Positions 43,315-55,410 of a stretch of DNA of 64,000 nucleotides are shown in pieces (positions within the stretch are counted from its first letter, which is position 1; the number at the start of each line of letters is the position of its first letter). Position numbers and translations under genes: made by a program. Below the pieces are notes generated by a model, which saw only the letters and a program-made list of their open reading frames with translations, did not search any database and was not told where the DNA came from. The stretch is from contig NC_068920.1 in NCBI RefSeq assembly GCF_023091745.1, forward strand, positions 149,883,622 through 149,947,621, read 5' to 3'. The stretch comes from Budorcas taxicolor. Taxonomy: Eukaryota > Chordata > Mammalia > Artiodactyla > Bovidae.

Positions 43315-44084
43315 AAAATTCCAGCTAGAAGAGGTATTGAAAGAAACTATCCATAAAGTAAAAACTATTACTCTCTGCTTTTTCATTTGCTAGGTATGAA
43401 ACTCAAAATACTCAAGAATTCATGTTCATACATGGCCCCCAGGCTGTATCTAAAGCATGCTGTTTTTCCTCCAAAATAGTTTAACCTCCTTTTGACGCAT
43501 GAGGATCAAAATTTGAGGCCTTTTAATTTCTAAGGTTTAGAATCATCTCCAGTAAACATAACACCATCTGACAACATAAATTATTTCAAAGCTTCTCTGT
43601 TTCTGTCAGAGAGAGAGGCATACCATAGGTGAGCAATTTGCCTGTCAGGAATCCCTCAACCTGCTCTCGCCTATTTAAACTGCCTCCAAGTAATTTAGTA
43701 AAGGTATTGAATGTCTTTTCACCTTTTCTGATTTGAAAGAACACAAATCCTTATATGGTCTTTATTTTGAAGACACTGCTTTTTGTTTTTATTTAATTTA
43801 TCCTATTCTATTCTATACATTTTATGTTTTCTTGAAATTTTATATCCTTAAATAGTTTGATTTCACTTCAAATCATCTTGATGCACTTCTTGATGTGAAA
43901 ATATAAAGAAATTGTTCAGATGGGTGGTAATTACTTACTTGGTTTGCATTTCCCAGCCTGAAAAGACCAATCAAACCATTGGTCTTGATTATAATTAATT
44001 ACCCTTGTGTTGTGCAGTGTTTTAAAACCGTTAGAAAAACATTTCATGGCATTAGCGTATTTGGCTGTGGTAGGAAGAACAGAG

Positions 44085-44205
44085 ATTAACTGTCTCACAA
44101 TATAAACAGAGAAATAAAGATCAGAGAGGTTAGGTGGCTTTCCTGAGATCACATAGCTCTTGGCAGACATATGACTGCCCCAAGTCTCATCCTGCGTGAG
44201 GCTGG
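44085..44205 (-). mobile_element. MIR fragment, antisense
   Basis: 'atcagagaggttaggtggct', 'ttcctgagatcacatagctc' and 'ccaagtctcatcctgcgtg' follow antisense MIR. Confidence 0.6.
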
Positions 44206-44399
44206 GCTACACGAACACCTTGAAGGTTCAGATACTGTGCACTCTGCTTACACATTTTCTACAATTAAAGTAATCCCAGAGCATTTCCGCCACTTGCAAG
44301 TTCACGGTTTTTATTATAAACACTATATGGAAAAGGGTTAAGATGCAAAGGGCCCTGATTTTCTCATCAGTGATATCAAACTTCATGAAGCAGTGTGGT

Positions 44400-44421
44400 G
44401 GGCAAGGGGTGGGGTGGGGGG
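44400..44421 (+). repeat. Canonical G-quadruplex motif
   Basis: Four G-runs of 3, 4, 4 and 6 with loops CAA, T and T, matching the G3+N1-7 rule without splitting a run. Confidence 0.85.
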
Positions 44422-45569
44422 AGATTAAGTGATGGATATTCCTCCAACCAAGACAAACACACGTGCAAGGAAAACCACAAGCTGGTCTCTGTTCTAGATG
44501 TGACTAGCAGGGAGCAAGACTGAAAGGGTCCCCCAGCAAGCTCCAGTGCAAAGACATTAAATGAAGAAAATGACACGAAGAGTATTTGTTCTTATCTTCT
44601 CAGATCAGGGAGACCTGTGGCTCACTGTTCTGCAGAATCCACTTTGGGCTGGAATATAAATGTGTTAGGACCTCATGCTTCTGAATCTTCTCTTCAACTG
44701 AATCTCTGTTTGAGATTAAGAAATGGAAACCCACTGGCTCCCGGTCTTGTGTCTGGAATGATGTGTCTGTGAACATTTCTAGATCTTCAGTTCTGGTAAC
44801 CGGGGCTCCCCCAGTGCAGAGAAGCACAGTCTATGAGAGCAGAGAAGCCTTGATGTGCTGAGGTTTCAGTGTTGCCAAGGAATCCAGAGAGAGGCCCGGA
44901 GGGAGATTTCCCTGCATGGCATGGCCCCTTGACCACCTTTGTCTCTGGACTCGTGGTTTCCTTTGCCTGTCAGCACGGGGTCAGGGGTGAGACTGCCCCT
45001 CAGAAATCATTCTCTTGTCTCTCCAACAGAACTCAAATAGGAGTCATGAAAATGACAAAGAAGTAGAGAACTAGGACCTGAGGGGGACTTTCATGCAAAG
45101 GGATATTTTAACCTGGAGAAAAAAGCTGAGAGTGACTTCACAAAAGTCTAGCTTTACAGCAGGTTAAAGATAAAGTTCTTGAAAGTGATGGGCTGTGACA
45201 AGGAAGGACCACCAGGAAGGCTCTCTTGGAGGTTGATTATGAGTATCCTGAAGGGTAGGCAGACCTGGCTGGCACTCAGCACCCTATGCTTGAACTTGAA
45301 CTTAAACTTGAAGCCTCCAGCTGATTGAAGCCCCACGGACTCCCAGTACAGTGGGGGTTGGTCTCCTGCTCCACATTCCACCAGGAAGGCCAATCCAGGC
45401 TTCTGGAAGACCCAAACAGGTACTGCCTCTCTCTAAAGAGCATCTGTAGATATCAGACATGCAAGTCCTCTATGTATGTGTTTTCTCCATTCCCACCATC
45501 AGCAATTCAAATCATCAGATGTCTGCTGAATTCTCTTTATGTTTAATGTTATCTTTTTTGGCAGTCTTC

Positions 45570-45667
45570 TTCAGATTTTCTGAAAATGTTTTTTCCTCAT
45601 CTGTAAAATAAAAAGGAAAACATCCTGAATCACTGCCTTGCAGAGTTATTGCGAATATAAAACCATT
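45570..45667 (+). mobile_element. MIR SINE, left part
   Basis: 'ttttcctcatctgtaaaata' and 'ttgcagagttattgcgaata' are sense MIR core. The element resumes after the BovB with 'gtgatttcaggacacctgac' and 'gtgtcaataaaggg' (46115-46165). Confidence 0.65.
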
Positions 45668-46101
45668 GGTCATGTATGGATGTGAGAGTTGGACTATAAA
45701 GAAAGCTGAGCACCAAAGAATTGATGCTTTTGAACTGTGGTGTTGAAGAAGACTCTTGAGAGTCCCTTGGACTGCAAGGAGATCCAACCAGTCCATTCTA
45801 AAGGAAATCAGTCCTGGGTGTTCATTGGAAGGACTGATGTTGAAGCTGAAAGTCCAATACTTTGGCCACCTGATGCAAAGAGCTGACTCATTTGAAAAGA
45901 CCCTGATGCTGGGAAAGATTGAGGGCAAGAGGAGAAGGGGAGGATAGAGGATAAGATGGCTGGATGGCATCACTAACTCGATGGACATGGGTTTGGGTGG
46001 ACTCTGGGAGTTGGTGATGGACAGGGAGGCCTGGCGTGCTGCGGTTCATGGGGTTGCAAAGAGTCGGACATGACTGAGCGACTGAACTGAACTGAACTGA
46101 A
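45668..46101 (+). mobile_element. BovB 3' end inserted in MIR, plus
   Basis: 434 bp from 'ggtcatgtatggatgtgaga' to the (aactg)n tail and a short A run. It retains the 'ggactgcaaggagatccaac' and 'gcgtgctgcggttcatgggg' blocks almost unchanged. No clear target duplication. Confidence 0.95.
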
Positions 46102-46165
46102 AAAAAGAAATAATCTGTGTGATTTCAGGACACCTGACAAAAGATAGTTATTGTGTCAATAAAGG
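46102..46165 (+). mobile_element. MIR SINE, right part
   Basis: Continuation of the MIR at 45570-45667 ('caggacacctgacaaaagat', 'tattgtgtcaataaaggg'). Confidence 0.55.
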
Positions 46166-47264
46166 GAAACAATGGACTGCAGTGACTGACTCCCACTGGC
46201 TCATGAGAACTAAAGTCAAACACAGTTAAATATTTAGGAATTCTATGAGCCAGATATTCATACATCAGTAGCCTGAAACTGACCATGGTGGGAGTGTTTA
46301 CAACGCAGAAACTGGAAAAAATATATAAATCGAAGTTTCCTCTATTCTGGAGAGCTAGTTAACTTAAACTTCCCTGGCTACCAGTGCATTAAGTGAGACA
46401 TATTTATTTATATTTGTTTATGAAAAGAATAATTCCAAAGACAATATTAAAAAGTCATATATATGTAAAGTTGAAATAAAAGGATGTGCATTTCTTAAAC
46501 AAAATCTAACGTGTGGCTAAAGTCTTTCTACCAGGAGGAATCTGGTATGTGTGTTCACCTATGACACAGACTTGACTGTATAATAGGAGAGAGTTCATTG
46601 GCTTTTGTTTTTTCACATCAGGCAGCAGTTGGAGGTCATGGGGTTCTTGACCCCCCAGTCTCTGACTCATGGCGCTGCCCAGCATCATGGCATCTATGTC
46701 GTCCTTGGTTGAGTTCCTCTTTCCCTGACTCTCTTTGGTGCCAACCTAGGTCCCAGGAGAGCACTAGCCTCCAGCCTGGGTACCACAGGCCTTTTTGTGG
46801 CCTTCTTAGCCTGAAATCAGGAGCCACTGGAATCCGCAAGAAGAGTGTCCATGTGGGTTTACAGCTCTGTTAATTTCACTGGATGGAGTCTGTATCTCTG
46901 TCTTATCTTTGTTTTGTTTTTGTTACCATTTTTGCAGAGTACCATGTTTACCAATTTGAAAAGTAAATGTAGAAAACCATTTTATTGAAAAAAATTGAAT
47001 TGGATTTATGTTATCTATTTCTATATGATAATAATAGTTCCAAATGCTTGATGATGCTTGATGAATCAAACTGTTTGCATCAGAGAGGAAACACGATGGA
47101 CAAATTACTCCAAAATTGACTGAATGGGATGTGACATATTTGTAGGGGGCAGGACTGGATTTTTTAAATTGAATAATCCCAAAGCATCTGGGGACACAGT
47201 GATGCCTATACCTGTGTAATTATTATATGCAGCGGGTGGAAAACAGCTCATCCTGCTACTCAGT
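46166..47264. other. Unique DNA, nothing recognised
   Basis: Both strands are open for 60-91 codons around 46506-46873, without motif. Otherwise featureless. Confidence 0.45.
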
Positions 47265-47385
47265 TGTTTGCTCTCTGGGTGCAAGAATGTTATCTGTTAT
47301 TTTTACTGTGTGAGTTCTCTGGACCTAGAGGAACGGCTGGTACACAGTAGATGTCTGACCCATACTCACCAATGGATAAAAATAA
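47265..47385 (+). mobile_element. L2 3' end fragment
   Basis: 'gtgagttctctggacctaga', 'ggaacggctggtacacagta' and 'gatgtctgacccatactcac' fit the L2 3' terminal order. Confidence 0.45.
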
Positions 47386-48340
47386 ACTTTCCTCTGGAAC
47401 AAGATCCTCCTCATTGGAGAGTCTGGAAGGCAGTTGCTATGGTTCTTTCTACCACATGGATTTTGAAGTCGGTCAGACTTTTGCTAAAATCCTTGGAAAA
47501 GTATTAACATGGATGAGCTGTTTATTGCTTTTGACATTTGTTTTCATATGAAATGGAGATCATAATTATATTACAAAATTCCTGTGAATGTGAATCAGAA
47601 TCTATATTTGAAGCACTAAAATTGTTTTCAATATAAACTATATTTAAAGTATTAGTACATTACCTATCACGTGAGATGCTTAAATGTGAATTTCTCTGTC
47701 TCTCCCTGGGGACCTAGGACCACCCACCCCCCCCCCCCCCCCCCCCAGAGGGACTTGATGTCCTAACTGGTGATGGATATCACCTGATTCAGGACCCAGG
47801 AAGGTGGAGACACAGGTGCCATAATGTGACAAACATCTGGGAGCAAGTAGAAACACGTTCACTAAAAAATTGCTCATATGTTTTATTTTAATGATGCATT
47901 TGCACTCTGCAGAGAAGATGTGCTGAACACAGTCCACTTTTCATCATTGTAAGTTCGCTTTCAGTTCTTATTAATAATAGTTTACTCAGTATGTGGAATA
48001 GGGGTACACGTGAGTCAGGAATGTGAAGCTTTGCCACAAGTGGAGAGAGGGACCCCCGTGAGCACCCTGGTCTGTCTTGACGGACTTAATCAAGGACTGC
48101 ACACATTAGATTATTAGGCCTTTAGCAGTAGCCCTTTTTTTTTTTTTCATCCTCTTAGAGAACTGTACCAATCAGCGTTTCTGTTTCACACTTTAATGGT
48201 TGGTGGGCTTGGCTATAGTTACTGATACCATTCCTATTGATTTATTTCTCAATGGAGAGGGATAATTTACTCAACACCCTGTACTAATCTTGTATGTTGT
48301 GTCAGGCACTATGCTGAGCTCCAGGAATGCAAAAAGTATA
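47386..48340. other. Unique DNA with poly-C run
   Basis: Contains the C20 run and, near 48275-48330, a weak antisense L2-like patch ('gtgtcaggcactatgctgag'). No coding signal. Confidence 0.4.
47727..47746. repeat. Uninterrupted C20 homopolymer
   Basis: Twenty consecutive C preceded by 'ccacccac'. The true length is uncertain because homopolymers of this size are error-prone in sequencing. Confidence 0.9.
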
Positions 48341-48344
48341 ACAT

Positions 48345-48476
48345 GATGGACTCAATGGACATGAACTTGAACTGGAGCAAACTCCAGGAGATAGAAGAGT
48401 ACAGAGGAGCCTGGTGTGCTGCAGTCCATGGGGTCACAGAGGGTCGGACGCGACTGAGCAACTGAACAACGACAAG
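48345..48476 (+). mobile_element. BovB 3' terminus, plus
   Basis: 'gatggactcaatggacatga', 'gagcaaactccaggagatag' and 'gggtcggacgcgactgagc' with an (aac)n-like tail. Confidence 0.92.
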
Positions 48477-48600
48477 ACAACGTATCCCTGCCCTCTTTCT
48501 GGTGAGAGCTGGAGATGTGCAATGGCTCATCTCTCTGAAATGTGCTGAGTGATCCTGCGGCCATGCTAACAGGAGGCTCTTGGAGAATCAAAGGGGTAGC

Positions 48601-48618
48601 AAAAAAAAAAAAAAAAAA
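48601..48618. repeat. A18 homopolymer
   Basis: Eighteen consecutive A. No recognised retroposon body adjoins it. Confidence 0.85.
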
Positions 48619-48814
48619 GTCTTTTAGGGAATTGGGAATGGACATGGCATTGGCCTGAGACTTGAAGTACTTCAGGCTGAGAAAGGATTGAGTTCCTCAT
48701 GGGACCCTGGCTTCAGGAGTCCTGAGGCTACAGGTTCCCTGTGAGTGCTCTGAGAGGCTGGGACCGGAACACGCTCACGGCTTCACCTCGGCCACCCCTC
48801 GGGCCTGACGACCT

Positions 48815-48935
48815 TTGTGTCCCTCCTCAAAAGCTTCTCTGGTCATCCCTACTTTGAATCTGAACATCCCAGTCATTCACACCTTCACATTCTGAATTAT
48901 ATTTCAGAGAATGTGTGCCTTAACCGTCTGCCCTC
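48815..48935 (+). mobile_element. Possible L2 fragment
   Basis: 'tgtgtccctcctcaaaagct', 'tctctggtcatccctacttt' and 'cattctgaattatatttcag' recall the L2 3' part. Confidence 0.35.
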
Positions 48936-49465
48936 CTCAGAGGAGAGGGAGCATGGTTTTAGAGGTCGATTAGAAACTGTGCCTTCGGCACTGGAACTCT
49001 CTCGTAAGTAGGCGCACCTCCATCTGAACTTCCGACGGGAGGAAAATCACAGCTTCATTTACGGCAGCAGCGGCACTGAGCTGTCGCGCAGCTGATGACG
49101 CACGAGTGCTATACTTTACGGGAGGGAGGGCTTGTGAGATGTGTGTCTCAGAAGACAGAAGAAATGGCTTCAGTAACATGTTAAATTAATTAAGGACAAG
49201 TCAAAGAGGAATGAGAAAGACTTCAAGATGAATATACAGATGGAAGAGGACTCTTGTTTTTTATTTTATTTCACATATGGGCTGTTCCACAAACAACTAA
49301 ATTTAATGCCTCTGACTTAGACAATCAACTTACCTGTCATTTTCAGTAACCGGTTAAGATGATTACTGCTGAATATTTTCTGCTATAAAGCCTATGGGAG
49401 ATGCCATTAAATTATTAAAATTATATCATTCATGCTAAGAGGACTAATAAGGCTGGATGGTATAT
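48936..49465. other. Unique DNA, nothing recognised
   Basis: A CpG-containing patch at 49015-49115 (several cg in 100 bp) stands out; no gene recognised. Confidence 0.4.
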
Positions 49466-49469
49466 TAGG

Positions 49470-49720
49470 AATAGGAATTTGGGAGAGAGACAGATGTCAG
49501 TTTAATTTTTGGCTCTGCCTCTGTGTGAGTTTGAAAATAATCTTTACCATCTCTGACCTTCACTTTCTTCTCCAGAAAATAAGTGTCCCTACTCAAGTTG
49601 TTTTAAAATTCAAGTGAGATGAATTCTGTAAAATGCCAGTATAACGCATGCATATAGCACATGGCATGCAAACTCACTAAATTAACGCTCTTCTTTATAC
49701 TATATTAAATGAAGAATTAT
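49470..49720 (+). mobile_element. MIR SINE
   Basis: 'tttggctctgcctctgtgtg', 'accatctctgaccttcactt', 'cttctccagaaaataagtg' and 'gtatataacgcatgc'-type 3' part follow the sense MIR order. Confidence 0.55.
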
Positions 49721-49862
49721 TATTCCCCACAGAAACTGAGATAACTTGTATAGACACTCCTTACACGGACTTTATATATGTATTGTCACCAATTGATTCC
49801 ATTTTTAAAAAATAGAATAAAAAATAAGTAACCAGGGGATTATAGGTTCATCTTCAGGTATT

Positions 49863-50087
49863 GACCATCTGAGGCCAACAGCCCACTCACTGGAAAAGAC
49901 TCTAATGCTGGGAAAGATCAAGAGGAGAAGGGGACGACAGAGGATGAGATGGTTGGATGGCATCACTGACTCAAGGGACATGAGTCTAAGCAAGCTCTGG
50001 GAGATACTGGAGGACTAGGAAGCTTGGTGTGCTGCAGTCCATGGCGTCACAGTGAGTCAGACACGATTCAGCAACTGCACAACATCG
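49863..50087 (+). mobile_element. BovB 3' end, plus
   Basis: 'cactcactggaaaagactct', 'gaggatgagatggttggatg' and 'gagtcagacacgattcagc'. Confidence 0.93.
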
Positions 50088-50189
50088 CCACCAAGATAAA
50101 ATATATCAGTAAAGAATTCATAGCATCTTAGAGAATTGCTCCATTTTTGTAAGTAGTTTTTGGTGAAAGTGAAGGGTTTCGTTGAAATG

Positions 50190-50300
50190 GGGAGGAGCTT
50201 TTGCTTGAGAGATCTGATGAGAACCACTGATCTGTTGCTTAATTCTGTGACCTGGGGCAAGTCATTTAACTGCCTGATGACCTCAAACCTTTTTTACAGC
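50190..50300 (+). mobile_element. MIR fragment
   Basis: 'ttctgtgacctggggcaagt' and 'catttaactgcctgatgacc' are sense MIR core. Confidence 0.5.
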
Positions 50301-51763
50301 CACAAACATTTAACTCTTCTCAGTGGTTTAGTGGGTGCTCCACATCTCCGGCCCGTGAAGTTACAGAATTGACACTTGTCAGGTTTAAGCCTCGTGATGT
50401 TAGCATTCCCAGGTGAGAGAAGCCTGTAAATCAGACCAGGAAAAGGGGTGTGAGTCTAGGGAAGGACATATGACTTCAAAAGAAAGATAAAACCCAAACA
50501 AATTTGTGAACCCCACAAAGAGAAGGAATTTGAGGGCCCATAGCGAGTGGCTAGAACCGTGTCAGAGGGAGGGAAACCAGGATCAGAGCAGTAAGATAAA
50601 TGCCAAGTAGATGAGCGCAACCTGAGAACTGTCCAGAATTCAGTTTGGGACCCAGCTGTGAGCAGACACAACCAACCATGAGACAGCACCAGTGAGGGAG
50701 ACTGCATGTTCGAGAACTTGATACACGTCCATGCTGTCTTCCCCCAAAATGGCCTGAGCACTGACTGGACTCACTTCCTAACACATTTACCTTTTATAAA
50801 ATCGCATCCCGTGGTCCGGGTAGTGTCATCAGCACCCCAGCCCCATTCGACACACAACATGTATCACACTCGGCCTGTTCATACCAAAAAGAGTGATTTC
50901 ACATCATAAACAGACAATGCCAGGCATTGTTGGAAGCGTGGCTTCCACATATCAAGAAAATTAGGGCTGGGTCTCCTGTTGGGGTACTCAGACAAGAGCT
51001 GAGTCCTTGCACCAAAGTGTCTGTTAACGTTGTCAGGAATCCTAACACAGCAATGAGTGAAATCTTTCCCCCCCCCCCCGCCATGCTATTCCCTCCATGC
51101 CAGGGGTTAGAATTACTAAACTCTATTCCAGGTGCAGTACTGACATTCATCTGTCTATCCACTGCCCCATGATACCATGAAAGAGATCATGTCTACTCAA
51201 ACACTTAAGGCCCGTGTTCTCTGTCACATTGGATGATAGGATTTCCCTTGCCTTTATTAGGTTTACATTATTCAGATGCTGTATAAAAGGGCCATTGTTT
51301 TACTAAGTTAGAGAAATAAATTAAGTCTTTGAGTGGTGGATGACTTTGATAAGAAACTCTATTTGCGGAGACATGGGGAGTCGCTATTTCTGATGTCTGC
51401 TTGACTTGAGTTATTCATCTGGGACTGCTCCAGTTTGCCTGGAAGTCAGGTGACTATGCAGCAACCACTGGCCCTGCAGTTCTTATGGCTTTTCTGCTCT
51501 GTTTGTCAAATGGGGTGTTATTTTGCAGCACACTGATGTAAAGCCTGAGCTCTCTACAGGCAATGTTCCTCGTGTGGGCCATGAGGATTTCAGCCTGGAT
51601 TCCTATGCCAGCTGAAAATCAGATCTTTCTTTTGTGGGAAATAAACTGTTGTCACTTTGGGAGAATTCTAATGAAAGAACCCAAGCCAAGGTTGTTCAAG
51701 AGAGGGATGTCATTACAGCCCGAAAATCACAGTTAGCTGTTTGTCATGGCATCGAGTTCACCT
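50301..51763. other. Unique DNA, no gene recognised
   Basis: Contains a C12 run at 51068-51079. Overlapping frames up to 101 codons (50456-50761 minus) have no recognisable domain. Confidence 0.45.
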
Positions 51764-51888
51764 CAATAAAGAATCTGCCTGCAATGCAGGAGACTCAGGT
51801 TCAATCCCTGGATTGGGAAGATTCCTCTGGAGGAGGGCATGGCAACCCACTCCAGTATTCTTGTTTGGATAATCCCTTGGACAGAAAC
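51764..51888 (+). mobile_element. Bov-tA SINE truncated at both ends, plus
   Basis: Begins in the tRNA-like head after the A box ('aataaagaatctgcctgcaa') with the B box 'caggttcaatccctgg'. It ends early after 'aatcccttggacag', so the terminal ~60 bp of the tail are missing. Confidence 0.9.
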
Positions 51889-51907
51889 AATAAAAGAAAT
51901 AATTTAA

Positions 51908-52030
51908 AATAATTTTAAAATAGCATTTATTGAATGTCTACTTCAAATTAGTTTTGATGCTAAGGAACTGACATGGATATTTATTTAATTTTCTCAATAA
52001 GCCCTTTTTTAGAGATGTAAACCTCATGTG
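51908..52030 (-). mobile_element. MIR fragment, antisense
   Basis: 'aatagcatttattgaatgtc', 'ttatttaattttctcaataa' and 'gcccttttttagagatgtaa' follow antisense MIR. Confidence 0.55.
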
Positions 52031-52760
52031 AAATTTTCTCCATGCATACTCTATTTCAATATGTTTTAAGTAGATAAAAAAATTCAAGTTTAATAGACAT
52101 CAAAAAACAAAAACGCAAAAGGAATATTCGATAAAGTGTATTTCTTCAGAAATTAGGAGACAAAATATGTTGTTTCAGCTGCTTTCTTCCAAAGAATTCT
52201 TTCGAAAAGAGCACCATACAGTATGTGAGCTAATGCACATTGCGTGAAACTCTCATCTTTGTCTGTTTGTAAAAACGTCAGTGATATTCATAAGCGTGTT
52301 TCTTTCTTTTTTAAACTGGAGTATAATTGCATTTAAATGTGTTACTTTCTGCTTAAATCAGTGATATGTATACATGTATCCTGTTTAAGTATCTTAGTGA
52401 AAACCAGTGGCTTCACTATAAAATCTGTCTTGTTACAGTTCTAAGAAAGTGGCTCCAGAATGTTACTTCTTGGTCCTCTGAAGCCCAGGGTGTCTCATTC
52501 CTGGTCTCCGGCAGTCTCCACTTACCTGTCCCACTGCTAACCTCTTGCACCAGCGCAGCCTCATAGCAGAGAGACTGTGGCTCTCAACTCTCACTCCAGA
52601 GCCTGCCAGGCCCTTGTCGGGGCCCTCCCTGCCCACTTTACCAATGTCTTTTCCTGGTACGGTCACCTCTGTCACCAGCTTTGGTCACACTGAGAAAACA
52701 CTTGGCTCAAAGCCATGTCTTCTTTGCAGCCTCTGCACTTGCTGTGCCTCTGTGTGCAAT
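52031..52760. other. Unique DNA, nothing recognised
   Basis: Turns GC-richer after 52460. Frames of 66-76 codons on both strands show no motif. Confidence 0.4.
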
Positions 52761-52761
52761 A

Positions 52762-52912
52762 CAGTCGCTCCTTAGTATCCATGAGGGAATGGTTTCAGGA
52801 CACCTAGGATACCACGATTCACTAATGGCAAGTCCCCTATACGAAAAGGTCCAGTACAGTGAGGCTTCCCCACCCACTGGTTCAGCATCTACCGCTGGCC
52901 GAACCTGCGAGA
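52762..52912 (+). mobile_element. Tigger/pogo-type DNA transposon relic
   Basis: Starts with a 'cagtcgctccttagtatcca' terminus preceded by TA, the target of Tc1/mariner-pogo elements. Then 'gggaatggtttcaggacacc', 'ggataccacgattcactaat' and 'caagtcccctata' appear, and finally 'ggttcagcatctaccgctgg'. This is the typical Tigger-derived MITE layout. The right terminus is not resolved. Confidence 0.6.
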
Positions 52913-53328
52913 GGCAGAGCCCACAGCATGTGGAACCCAAACTTAGGTTGCTCCTTTTTTTTTTTTTCCCTCCATATTTTCGCTTGCAGGCTTCCTTTTA
53001 AAGAGTAGCGTCTCAACATAAAGACTATCCTTCCAAAACCCCTCCCAGATATTACCTCTTTCCTCATTTTTCCACTCTATCTCCATTACTTTTAATTTTT
53101 TTCATTGGATTGATGAATATTTGAGATCATTATATTCTTTTACCTATTTAATGTTTCTTTACCAATGAGAATATGTATTTCTTAAATAAAGAAGTGTAAC
53201 CTACATTTTTACTGCTGGGTCCCAAAATTCTAGCACAAAATAAATGCTTGCTGCAAAACCAGTGAGTAAATGAAGAGACTGTATGAATTATGGGTTGCAA
53301 CACATAACTTTCCTGTTTGGGTTTGTTT
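52913..53328. other. Unique DNA
   Basis: T13 run at 52959-52971; nothing else recognised. Confidence 0.4.
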
Positions 53329-53664
53329 TTCCAAGGAGCATCTTTTAGTTTCATGGCTGCAGTCACCATCCGCAGTGATGTTGGGGCCCATGAAAATAAA
53401 ACCTGCTCCATTGTTTCCCTATCAATTTGTCATGACGTGGGGGGACTGGATGCCATGATCTTTTGAATATTGAGTTTTAAGCCAGTTTTTTTCACTCTCT
53501 TCTTTCACCTTCATCAAGAGGCTCTTTAGCTCCTCTTCACTTTCTGCCATTAGGGTTGTGGCATCTGCATATCTGAGGTTGTTGATATTTCTCCCAGCAA
53601 TCTTAATTTCAGCTGGTGATTCATCCAGCCTGGCATTTCACATGATGTACTCTGCATATAAGTT
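53329..53664 (-). mobile_element. BovB internal fragment, minus
   Basis: An internal piece of the reverse-transcriptase region ('ttcatggctgcagtcaccat', 'catctgcatatctgaggttg', 'gatgtactctgcatataagt'). It has neither the 3' tail nor a longer 5' part, so it was cut by a rearrangement or deletion. The reverse complement of the Tyr-Ala-Asp box is altered ('ggcatctgcatat'). Confidence 0.93.
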
Positions 53665-54200
53665 AGTGTTACTCTTTAAAAAACTTTTGGCAAATCTGAA
53701 ATAGAACATTGATGTCAAAGTGATACTGGGCAATTGCCTGGGATAGCTAGTTTTAGTTGCTGGATAAAGATAGTTCTTAAGTGCACTGGCTACTGATTCC
53801 TTGGTATCATCTTTAAAACACTCTTAAATTAATAAAATCTTGCTACAAATAGCCCTGGGGTATTTCTAAAGTTTCCTACAAAAATCTGTTTGGCTGAAAA
53901 CCCTCTCTACTTGTTCATTAGCCCTCTTGATTTTTGTTTTAGACTTTATGCCTGAACCTGTGCTTGTTTTTCTGCTCTATCATCTCAGCCATCCCAAAGA
54001 CATCTCAAGGTGTTACACTTTTAGCCACTCTGAAGAAAGACTGCTTGTCTGTTCCGTGTCTTTCCACCTCCATCCCAGAGATTGCCCCATATAAATGTAG
54101 CAAATGTCCTTGTGTTCACATTTTATTTAAGATCACTCCAGATATATCCTGCAAACCTGGGGATGACCTCTCCAGTTGTTCTTCTAAGATGTGGTAACAA
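53665..54200. other. Unique DNA, nothing recognised
   Basis: Pyrimidine-rich from 53880 to 54080; no repeat family I can name. Confidence 0.4.
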
Positions 54201-54397
54201 AGTGAAAGCCACTCAGCCATGTCCAGCTCTTTGTAACTCCATGGACTGTAGACTCTTCCGTCCATGGAATTCTCCAGGCAAGAATACTGGAGTGGGTAGC
54301 CATTCCCTTCTCCAGGGGATCTTCCCAACCCAGGGACTGAACCTGTGTCTTCTGCATTGCAGATGGATTTTTTACTTGTGAGCCACTGGGGAAGACC
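54201..54397 (-). mobile_element. Bov-tA SINE, minus
   Basis: 'agtgaaagccactcagccat', 'caagaatactggagtgggta' and 'gagccactggggaagaccc'. About 10 bp are missing after 'actgtagactc'. Confidence 0.94.
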
Positions 54398-55234
54398 CTA
54401 TATGACAACATGTGTCCCTTATGCTGGAGCCTTGGGTGACTTCAGTGCCCTCACTAGCCCCGAGCCCTTGAAAACATGACACACGTTATTTTAGCTCTCG
54501 AAAGCTTTCTCCTGGCTGGAATTATAGTAGACACTCTTTGAATTCTTGTTGGATGAAGACTCAGTTTATCTCCTAAAAGCCTTTAACCCAAGGGCACAAT
54601 TAGTCCAGGAACTAGAATGCTGCCACAATAGTATTCTAGGGATGAAATGATTCTGCTTGGTGAGGAAATTCCATTATAACAAGCCTGAAAAGTAAGCACA
54701 GCCAGGTTCTTACAGGTAGATGAGATCCTATATTTTTACTTATTTTAATTTTTCAAAGCACAAGAAAGCACTTACTGTACAGCTTTGCAAACCCAATTTA
54801 GTTGAGACTCTGCACTTGATGAAGATAAGTCACTGTATCTTATATGATTACATAAAAGACTTTGCTTTTAACATTCAACTTTGCTTTGTGAATCCATGGA
54901 ATTGCCTTTCTGTTACTTTATTGCTTAAATGCAATTGAAAATAATCCAATATCCATTTAAGGAAGATTGAGCAGAGGGATTATTTCAGTCTGAATACGTA
55001 CGTGACTAGCTATTTAAAATAAACATCCATTAAATAATAGTAATCTGTAGATGAATCTTATCAAAATGCTTTAAGGCAATCACAGTTAATGAGTTGATCA
55101 TTATTACCTTTGAAATAAAAATGCATAACTATCTGGAGAAAGGAATCTTTTTCTGCATGGAGCTCTTACAGTCTGACTGTACTCAAAGGGCAGTGGTAAC
55201 TGTTTTATGAGGTTTTAAGTCTTGATTTAAACAA
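54398..55234. other. Unique AT-rich DNA, nothing recognised
   Basis: No repeat or coding signal recognised. Confidence 0.45.
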
Positions 55235-55410
55235 GAATCGGAGCTCACGATCACTAAGATAAAAATCAGGAGCCATATTTTTGGAAATTTTGTAGCTGTG
55301 TGACCTCTCTGAGCTTCTGAGTCCATTTCTAAATTGAAGTTAGTAACATTTATACATCCTCTCTCAAACGCAATATAGCAATGTGTGTGAAGTGCTTTAT
55401 AAGGACTAAA
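55235..55410 (+). mobile_element. MIR SINE
   Basis: 'gtagctgtgtgacctctctg', 'agcttctgagtccatttcta' and 'gtgtgaagtgctttataagg' follow the sense MIR order. Confidence 0.6.

Larger units (their letters stand above)
42421..45569. other. Mostly unique DNA with old-repeat patches
   Basis: Besides the L2, AT-repeat, MIR and G-rich entries listed separately, nothing is recognised. Open frames (up to 86 codons at 42864-43124) carry no domain. Confidence 0.45.

Noticed and set aside
45515..45988. 157-codon minus-strand frame
   Set aside because: Antisense strand of a plus-strand BovB copy plus MIR sequence.
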